Below are positions 56,934 to 64,000 of a DNA stretch of 64,000 nucleotides, piece by piece. The position numbers and the translations under genes are program-made. This stretch comes from Anaerostipes faecalis. Its GTDB lineage: Bacteria; Bacillota; Clostridia; Lachnospirales; Lachnospiraceae. The stretch lies in NCBI RefSeq assembly GCF_018982945.1, contig NZ_JABRXE010000002.1, positions 124,001 through 188,000 on the forward strand. The letters run 5' to 3'. Position 1 is the first letter of the stretch. Each line of letters begins with the position of its first letter. The notes beneath the pieces are model-generated. The model made no database searches, had not been told where the DNA came from, and saw only the letters and a program-made list of their open reading frames with translations.

Positions 56934-58085
56934 TTAAAAGGCTACTGGTTCTTCCCATAAATTAAGCATTGTTCCAATGCCTTTCTTTTTTGCCTTATGA
57001 TAACACTCATAAGCCCATGCTACGTCTTGAATTGGCATTCCTTCTATGGATACAAGGAAGATTTCATCTTCTGATGTTCTTCCTTTACACTCTCCATTTA
57101 CAATGTCTGCCAGATTCTTCACATCTTCTCTTTTGATCATGCCATCTCTGACCATAAACACAAAATCTTCTCCTATAGTTCCACAATTCTTTCTTGTTCC
57201 ATCCGGATAAAAGTCATCTCCATCTTCCTGAGCGTATTCTTCATACATTCCCCAGTTGTCAACAACTTTGGAAAATTTCTTTTCATCTTCCCATGAAATA
57301 TTTAATCCGTTGGTGGAAACAACAACTGCTCCAGGTTTTAACCACTCATATTTTAATTCCGGCCAATTTGGATATGTTACAGATGCTGCTTCACAAACAA
57401 TATCCGCATCCTTCACTGCTTCCTGTACTGTAGCGCAAATCTCAATGTTCGTAATCTGAGGAAAATGCTCTTCAATAAATGTTTTCATCTTTTGTGCAGT
57501 TTTAGAAGTTGGAGTACTTCCTACCATTTTCACTGTATCAATTGTTGGAAACTTTGCAACAAAAGCTCTCATGGAAGAGCGATTGATAACGCCTGGACCA
57601 ATAATTCCAACTGTTTTTGCATCCTTCTTGGCAAAGTATTTTGCTACCAGTCCTGGCATAGCACCTGTTCTCATAGAACTTAGCAAATTTGCAGACATAT
57701 AACTGATCGGTGCTCCGGTCTCTACGTCATTTAAAGTTGCCATTAAAATAGATCTTGGATAACCTTTTGCACGGTTTCTTCCATTTGATCCATACCATTT
57801 CTGCCCTGCTACATGAAATCTTCCTCCCAGATATGCCGGCATTGCTATAAAACGACGATCTCTGGAATCTTGCAGCGGAAAATCTTTAATATCAGATTCT
57901 TTAGGAAATTCCAACATCAATCCATGTGCATTGTGATCAGAACCTCCCATCAGATAATCACCTTTTCCTAAAAGTGATACCACCTCTTCCATTACATCGA
58001 CACATTTTCCCGCATCCAATACTCCAGCCTTAATCATATCCTGTTCATTCAAATATAAAAAATCAATCCTTGCGTCACTCATCAT
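56934..58085 (-). CDS. Ornithine cyclodeaminase / mu-crystallin family protein (tyramine oxidase subunit B-like)
   Basis: The 383-residue protein has the OCD-family N-terminal region (FLYLNEQDMIKAGVLDAGKC), the conserved GYPRSILMATLNDVETGAPI with SYMSANLLSSMRTGAMPGL, and a Rossmann motif VGIIGPGVINRSSMRAFVAK near residue 167. I recall the database name tyramine oxidase subunit B for close relatives; I cannot confirm it here. It is longer than typical OCD (about 330) by a C-terminal extension. It is the first gene of the oxidase operon. ATG 58082 has a better spacing to AGGAGG than 58085. Confidence 0.8.
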   Translation of the reverse strand: MMSDARIDFLYLNEQDMIKAGVLDAGKCVDVMEEVVSLLGKGDYLMGGSDHNAHGLMLEFPKESDIKDFPLQDSRDRRFIAMPAYLGGRFHVAGQKWYGSNGRNRAKGYPRSILMATLNDVETGAPISYMSANLLSSMRTGAMPGLVAKYFAKKDAKTVGIIGPGVINRSSMRAFVAKFPTIDTVKMVGSTPTSKTAQKMKTFIEEHFPQITNIEICATVQEAVKDADIVCEAASVTYPNWPELKYEWLKPGAVVVSTNGLNISWEDEKKFSKVVDNWGMYEEYAQEDGDDFYPDGTRKNCGTIGEDFVFMVRDGMIKREDVKNLADIVNGECKGRTSEDEIFLVSIEGMPIQDVAWAYECYHKAKKKGIGTMLNLWEEPVAF

Positions 58086-58130
58086 ATCCTCCTTTTTATT
58101 ATGGCGAACATTGAAATTTTCAGAAAACTT

Positions 58131-58172
58131 AAAAAAAGGAACACTATAGGTGTTTTACAACCTCAGTGCTCC
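58131..58172 (-). terminator. Intrinsic terminator in the leader of the oxidase operon (attenuator)
   Basis: On the minus strand GGAGCACT (58172-58165) pairs with AGTGTTCC (58145-58138), with an inner AGGT/ACCT helix, and seven T residues follow (58137-58131). It lies between the promoter and the first gene, so it would stop transcription unless relieved. Confidence 0.7.
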
Positions 58173-58199
58173 TTTGCGCTGTTTTCTTTGTCTAAACGC

Positions 58200-58230
58200 A
58201 TTATATAGTCTAGTATTATACTAGAGTCAA
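58200..58230 (-). promoter_or_regulatory. MerR-type promoter with 19-bp spacer and perfect dyad
   Basis: TTGACT (58225-58230) and TATAAT (58200-58205) are 19 bp apart, too long for normal recognition. The spacer contains CTAGTATTATACTAG (58210-58224), a perfect palindrome with seven-base arms. This is the arrangement activated by MerR-family regulators, and a MerR gene starts 73 bp away in the opposite direction. Confidence 0.88.
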
Positions 58231-58302
58231 TAACTTTTTTCCCAATTTTTTTCAATTTATGTTAGAATATCAATAAACAAGTCGTATAAAAAGGAAAAAA
58301 AA

Positions 58303-59124
58303 ATGAACGAAGAAATATATTTTAAAATAGGTGAACTATCAAAGTTATACAATATAGGTGTGGACTCTATCCGTTATTATGAACAAGTGGGACTTTTACA
58401 CCCAAAAAGAGATCCAAACAATAATTATCGATTATACACTTTGGAAGATATCCGAAAATTAACAATGATTCGAGAATTGCTGGCTTTGAATATGCCTTTA
58501 GAACAAATCAAAAATTTCGATGACCATCGTACCGTCGAAAATTCTATCAAATTATTAAAGACAGAATTGGATATCATTGATGAATCCATTGAAAAGCTGG
58601 TTCAGAACAAGAACAGTATCCTGAACCGTCTTTCAAATATTCAAAGTGCTTTGGAAAAAACAAAATATCTTAACCAAATTCGTACCCTGGACTTACCTGT
58701 ACGTGATTGTGTTATGATCAGTGATACGAATCTTCCCAACGATTATGTTGATTATGCTGTTACACAATATATGCAAAATCATCACCAGGATATACATACC
58801 ATTGGTGCATGTGACTGCTATACTCTGGATGTAAAAAACAGTAATCCAAAATCTAAACAATTGAGAACAAAAAATGTGTTTTTTTATTCTCCAAAGCCAA
58901 TGTGTGATAGCAACTATACTCTTCCGGCAGGAAAATACCTTTCTGTCATATATTCCGGCAGCTATGATTACACAAAAGAATGGGTAAATAAAATGTTTCT
59001 TTATGCCAAAGAACATTCTTTAAAGATCATATCTGATCCCATTGAATTTGGTTATATTAATGAATATGAAACCACCGATGAAAATGAAAATATCATTGAA
59101 GTCCAGATGCAGATTAAGTCTTAA
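58303..59124 (+). CDS. MerR family regulator, BmrR/BltR-like
   Basis: The 273-residue protein has an N-terminal MerR helix-turn-helix (FKIGELSKLYNIGVDSIRYY, residues 6-25, EQVGLLHP), a dimerisation coiled coil (residues about 75-115) and a C-terminal GyrI-like effector-binding domain (LPAGKYLSVIYSGSYDYTKE). Its length equals that of BmrR/BltR. It is divergent from the oxidase operon, whose promoter carries a MerR-type operator, so it probably activates that operon on binding the substrate. Confidence 0.9.
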   Translation: MNEEIYFKIGELSKLYNIGVDSIRYYEQVGLLHPKRDPNNNYRLYTLEDIRKLTMIRELLALNMPLEQIKNFDDHRTVENSIKLLKTELDIIDESIEKLVQNKNSILNRLSNIQSALEKTKYLNQIRTLDLPVRDCVMISDTNLPNDYVDYAVTQYMQNHHQDIHTIGACDCYTLDVKNSNPKSKQLRTKNVFFYSPKPMCDSNYTLPAGKYLSVIYSGSYDYTKEWVNKMFLYAKEHSLKIISDPIEFGYINEYETTDENENIIEVQMQIKS

Positions 59125-59140
59125 TCTGCATCTGCACACA

Positions 59141-59196
59141 AAAAAAATAGAGGCTGCCACTATAGCAACTTACCCAGTTACCCTGATGACAGCCCC
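59141..59196 (-). terminator. Intrinsic terminator of groESL
   Basis: On the minus strand GGGGCTGTCA (59196-59187) pairs with TGGCAGCCTC (59159-59150), ten bp with two wobbles, then eight T residues on the minus strand. Confidence 0.7.
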
Positions 59197-59279
59197 AATT
59201 AAAAATTACCAAGAGATTCTCTATATTATTCTGATTTTCCCACGAATCTGATTCTTTACTTTCGCTTAGTGTCCAGCGT

Positions 59280-60911
<1,632 letters not shown>

Positions 60912-60930
60912 TTACATACCTCCAAATGAA

Positions 60931-61203
60931 TTATTCTACAACGGCTAAGATGTCATTCTGTTTTACGATAATGAATTCATCATCTTCTAATTTTACTTCT
61001 GTTCCTGCATATTTAGAATAAATTACTTTCTGTCCTACAGCAACTTCCATCTTCACATCTTCTGTTCCAGGACCAACAGCGATAACTTCTGCTTCCTGTG
61101 GCTTTTCCTGAGATGCTGTTGTTAAAACAATACCAGATTTTGTAGTTGTTTCTGCTTCTAACTGTTTCAGAACAACTCTGTCTCCTAATGGTGTTAATTT
61201 CAT
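60931..61203 (-). CDS. groES: Co-chaperonin GroES (Hsp10)
   Basis: The 90-residue protein has the full GroES pattern: PLGDRVVLKQLEAETTTKSG at the start, the mobile loop region GIVLTTASQEKPQ, and YSKYAGTEVKLEDDEFIIVK. It caps GroEL. It is the first gene of groES-groEL. Confidence 0.98.
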   Translation of the reverse strand: MKLTPLGDRVVLKQLEAETTTKSGIVLTTASQEKPQEAEVIAVGPGTEDVKMEVAVGQKVIYSKYAGTEVKLEDDEFIIVKQNDILAVVE

Positions 61204-61259
61204 AATCGTATTACCTCCAAAAAAATTTTTAGAAAATTGTCATTTTTTATCTTTTATTG

Positions 61260-61286
61260 TTAGCACTCACTTTAACCGAGTGCTAA
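61260..61286 (-). promoter_or_regulatory. CIRCE element (HrcA operator)
   Basis: TTAGCACTC (61260-61268), nine bases, GAGTGCTAA (61278-61286): an exact match to the CIRCE consensus, in the groES 5' leader. Confidence 0.97.
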
Positions 61287-61299
61287 CTCTATGTTTCTT

Positions 61300-61327
61300 A
61301 GTATAACACCGAGGAAAAAAAATGCAA
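61300..61327 (-). promoter_or_regulatory. Promoter of groESL
   Basis: TTGCAT (61322-61327), 16-bp spacer and TATACT (61300-61305), with CIRCE directly downstream of the predicted start. Confidence 0.75.
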
Positions 61328-61379
61328 CCCCCTTTTTTATAAAAAATGTGTAAACTTTTCCACTGATGTAAATAAAAAA

Positions 61380-61543
61380 GAGACATCTTACTTTTTTATA
61401 AGACATCTCATTTTTTATTTCTACTATAAAATCTCACTTGCGAACTCGGACACATCTGGACGAAGCGCCAGCGAAGGAAGCGTTCCGAGAAGCATGTGAA
61501 TTTTTTAACTTTAATATATCTTCATTCATTAAGTAACAAAAAC
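61380..61543 (-). repeat. Tandem 163-bp repeat, copy 1
   Basis: A unit of an imperfect AT-rich hairpin (GAGACATCTTA near 61380 with its partner ending about 61410), a GC-rich branched core (61434-61499) with inverted arms CTCGGA/TCCGAG and an inner CTGG/CCAG helix, and an AT-rich spacer. It carries one extra T and GAAGGAAG instead of GAAAGAAG in the core. Confidence 0.92.
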
Positions 61544-61706
61544 AAGACATCTTATTTTTTTATAAGACATCTCATTTTTATTTCTACTATAAAATCTCAC
61601 TTGCGAACTCGGACACATCTGGACGAAGCGCCAGCGAAAGAAGCGTTCCGAGAAGCATGTGAATTTTTTAACTTTAATATATCTTCATTCATTAAGTAAC
61701 AAAAAC
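61544..61706 (-). repeat. Tandem 163-bp repeat, copy 2
   Basis: Core at 61597-61662, exactly 163 bp from the cores of both flanking copies. Nearly identical to copy 3. Confidence 0.92.
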
Positions 61707-61831
61707 GAGACATCTTATTTTTTTATAAGACATCTCATTTTTATTTCTACTATAAAATCTCACTTGCGAACTCGGACACATCTGGACGAAGCGCCAGCGA
61801 AAGAAGCGTTCCGAGAAGCATGTGAATTTTT
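61707..61831 (-). repeat. Tandem 163-bp repeat, copy 3 (truncated)
   Basis: Core at 61760-61825. The copy stops where the glnS coding sequence ends, so the AT-rich spacer is missing. In the glnS transcript this is the first copy, a few bases after the stop codon. Confidence 0.9.
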
Positions 61832-61834
61832 GTT

Positions 61835-63496
61835 TTAATTTGGTTTATATGAACTCTTCAGATTTACAATTCGATTAAATACCAGATGATCTTCTGTGGT
61901 ATCCTTTGTATCAATACAGAAATAACCGGTTCTCATAAACTGGAAACTGTCTCCTGGCTTGAATTCTTTCAAAGCAGGTTCTACATAAGCATTTTCAATA
62001 ATCGTCAATGAATTTGGATTAATGTTCATAGTACCATCTTCTTCGTTATAAACACCTTTTTCTTCATCTACGATATTTTCATATAATCTTACTTCTGCCT
62101 GAACTGCTGTAGGAACTGCTACCCAGTGAATGGTTCCTCTGACCTTTCTTCCATCAGGACTGTTGCCACCTTTAGATGCAGGATCATAAGTACAGTAAAC
62201 TGTCGTTACATTTCCATCTTCATCAGCATCATATCCTGTACAGGTTACAAAATATGCATTCATAAGACGAACCTCGTTACCTACATAGAGGCGACGATAT
62301 TTTTTCGGTTTCTCAATCTTGAAGTCTTCTCTTTCAATATATAATTCTTTACAGAATGGAACAGTTCTTGTTCCCATCTCTTCATTTTCCTGGTTATTCG
62401 GCACTTCCACATATTCCATCTGATCATCTGGATAGTTTGTAATAACCAGTTTAATCGGATCTAGGATTGCTGCCATACGAGGTCTCTTTAACTTCAGATC
62501 ATCACGGATACAATACTCAAGCATTGCATTATCCACTGAACTGTGACTCTTTGCTACTCCTACCAGTTCCATAAATTTACGGATAGCCTCAGGAGTATAT
62601 CCTCTTCTTCTCAACGCAGACAATGAAACAAGTCTTGGATCATCCCATCCATCTACAACTCCATCTTCTACCAGTTTTTTAATATATCGTTTTCCAGTAA
62701 CCACATTAGTCAGATATAATTTTGCAAATTCAATCTGCTTTGGCGGATTTTCAAATTCACATTCATTTACCACCCAGTCATATAATGGTCTATGATCTTC
62801 AAACTCTAAAGTACAAATAGAATGTGTAATTCCCTCAAAAGCATCTTCCAATGGATGGGCAAAATCATACATTGGATAAATACACCACTTGTTACCTGTA
62901 TTATGATGTTCCATTCTGGCAATACGATAGAGAATCGGATCTCTCATATTCATATTACCTGATGTCATATCAATTTTGGCACGAAGTACTTTACTTCCAT
63001 CCGGGAATTTACCATCACGCATATCACGGAATAACTGCAGATTTTCTTCCGGTGTACGATCTCGATATGGACTGTTCTTTCCAGGTTCTGTCAATGTTCC
63101 ACGATATTCACGGATCTGTTCCGGTGTCAGATCACATACATATGCTTTTCCTTTTTTGATCAGAAATTCCGCACATTCATACATTTTATCAAAATAATCT
63201 GACGCAAAATAAATGTGTTCTTTGTAATCTGCTCCAAGCCATTCTACATCTTCTTTGATAGATTGAACAAATTCCTCTTTTTCTTTTGTTGGATTGGTAT
63301 CATCAAATCGAAAATGAAATTCTCCATTATACTCCTGAGCCAATCCATAATTTAATAAAATAGACTTTGCATGACCAATGTGCAAATACCCATTTGGTTC
63401 TGGCGGGAATCTTGTAACCACTTTTTTACAATGTCCCTCTTCTATATCTTTATCAATAATCTGTTCTATAAAATTCTTTGATACAGTTTCTTCCAT
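61835..63496 (-). CDS. glnS: Glutaminyl-tRNA synthetase
   Basis: The 553-residue class I synthetase has the HIGH motif in [19 protein letters not shown], the GlnRS-specific [26 protein letters not shown] and a complete C-terminal anticodon-binding beta-barrel. The KMSKS-equivalent, MSKR in E. coli GlnRS, reads [10 protein letters not shown]. It charges tRNA-Gln directly. It has its own promoter, and its 3' flank carries three tandem structured repeats. Confidence 0.96.
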   Translation of the reverse strand: MEETVSKNFIEQIIDKDIEEGHCKKVVTRFPPEPNGYLHIGHAKSILLNYGLAQEYNGEFHFRFDDTNPTKEKEEFVQSIKEDVEWLGADYKEHIYFASDYFDKMYECAEFLIKKGKAYVCDLTPEQIREYRGTLTEPGKNSPYRDRTPEENLQLFRDMRDGKFPDGSKVLRAKIDMTSGNMNMRDPILYRIARMEHHNTGNKWCIYPMYDFAHPLEDAFEGITHSICTLEFEDHRPLYDWVVNECEFENPPKQIEFAKLYLTNVVTGKRYIKKLVEDGVVDGWDDPRLVSLSALRRRGYTPEAIRKFMELVGVAKSHSSVDNAMLEYCIRDDLKLKRPRMAAILDPIKLVITNYPDDQMEYVEVPNNQENEEMGTRTVPFCKELYIEREDFKIEKPKKYRRLYVGNEVRLMNAYFVTCTGYDADEDGNVTTVYCTYDPASKGGNSPDGRKVRGTIHWVAVPTAVQAEVRLYENIVDEEKGVYNEEDGTMNINPNSLTIIENAYVEPALKEFKPGDSFQFMRTGYFCIDTKDTTEDHLVFNRIVNLKSSYKPN

Positions 63497-63526
63497 GTCT
63501 GTCCTCCATATGATATTTCTTTCCTT

Positions 63527-63555
63527 ATCTTAAATTATCTGCACAATATAATCAA
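63527..63555 (-). promoter_or_regulatory. Promoter of glnS
   Basis: TTGATT (63550-63555), a 17-bp spacer and TAAGAT (63527-63532), about 30 bp before the start codon. Confidence 0.65.
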
Positions 63556-63588
63556 GTATATCTCCACATACTCTGTATTTTTCTCTTA

Positions 63589-64000
63589 TCAGCCAATTAA
63601 ATCCAAGGCTTCAAGAACATTTGATACGCCCATTAGTTTCATATTCGTGAAAATTTTTAATTGATCTACATTAGCCTGCGGCAGAATACATCTTTTAAAT
63701 CCCAGCTTTTCAGCTTCCTTTATTCTTGCTTCCCCGCCAGATACTCCACGAATTTCTCCAACCAGTCCTACTTCTCCAAAAATAATCGTATCCTGCGAAA
63801 TCGACATATTCTTGTAACTGGATGCAATAGCCATTATAACACCAAGATCAATTGCAGGTTCTCCAAGTCTCATTCCGCCTGCCAGATTCACATAGGCATC
63901 ACAGCCTCCCAGTTGTAATCCAACTCGTTTTTCCAATACAGCCATTAGAAGATTCACTCTGTTATAATCAATACCTACCGCTGTTCTTCTGGGCATCTGA
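63589..64000 (-). CDS. radA: DNA repair protein RadA, C-terminal part (5' end outside the window)
   Basis: The frame runs unbroken to the window edge, and the ATG at 63996 is internal. The visible 136 or so residues are the Lon protease-like C-terminal domain of RadA/Sms: RTAVGIDYNRVNLLMAVLEKR, DAYVNLAGGMRLGEPAIDLG, IIFGEVGLVGEIRGV and LGFKRCILPQAN. The zinc finger and RecA-like ATPase lie beyond the edge. RadA is a branch-migration helicase in recombination. Confidence 0.95.
   Translation of the reverse strand, partial: QMPRRTAVGIDYNRVNLLMAVLEKRVGLQLGGCDAYVNLAGGMRLGEPAIDLGVIMAIASSYKNMSISQDTIIFGEVGLVGEIRGVSGGEARIKEAEKLGFKRCILPQANVDQLKIFTNMKLMGVSNVLEALDLIG

Noticed and set aside
61380-61831. 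CRISPR-like array
   Set aside because: Only three long (163-bp) near-identical units are present, with no short repeat and unique spacer pattern and no cas genes.

Overview
The window looks like the chromosome of a low-GC, Gram-positive anaerobe of the Clostridia, most likely a gut Lachnospiraceae; I do not commit to a genus. The basis is the AT-rich sequence, strong AGGAGG-type ribosome binding sites, sigma-A type promoters, a T-box leader, a CIRCE element, PTS-centred sugar uptake, an Nfn-type bifurcating oxidoreductase, pyruvate phosphate dikinase and GlnRS. Nearly all genes are on the minus strand; only five clear genes (HD hydrolase, BASS transporter, ilvC, sod, merR) are on the plus strand. 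I saw no rRNA, tRNA, IS element, prophage or CRISPR array.

Layout. 1-4172: a secreted GHL10 hydrolase (cut by the window edge) and a tyrA-aroA-HAD unit. 4346-4897: a MESH1-like HD hydrolase. 4941-11313: a 2-aminoethylphosphonate uptake and degradation operon (ABC transporter, phnW, phnX) with an RpiR regulator upstream; phnW carries a one-base frameshift. 11433-13384: YoaK-like membrane protein and M18 aminopeptidase. 13502-17922: a mannitol-type PTS with a DeoR regulator, a Gfo/Idh/MocA dehydrogenase and DeoC, an unusual sugar locus. 18129-20591: PucR regulator and a cytosine deaminase-like amidohydrolase. 20857-26350: a complete sucrose system (scrK, scrB, scrA, scrR) with two identical operators around a near-consensus promoter. 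26364-28734: a compact SbcCD/YhaNO-like pair.

28879-31367: an isoleucine-type T-box leader controlling a BASS-family transporter and ilvC. 31507-38065: phospholipase D-like protein, ppdK, a secreted C39-like peptidase and DNA polymerase IV. 38144-41411: a phospholipid cluster (psd, pssA, flippase-like protein, PAP2). 41600-45289: an RND transporter with a roughly 200-residue coiled-coil insert. 45487-50500: superoxide dismutase, guaB, an orphan glucitol-type PTS IIA protein and NfnAB.

50775-59124 is the most interesting region. It is an operon for a multi-subunit flavin/iron-sulfur amine or amino acid dehydrogenase (HcnABC / opine oxidase / archaeal proline dehydrogenase-like), with an ornithine cyclodeaminase-family protein, an NhaC-type transporter and an iron alcohol dehydrogenase. 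A divergent MerR/BltR-type regulator faces a textbook 19-bp-spacer promoter with a perfect dyad, and an intrinsic terminator sits in the operon leader. 59280-61203 is groESL under CIRCE. 61380-61831 holds three tandem copies of a 163-bp structured repeat in the 3' flank of glnS. The window ends inside radA.
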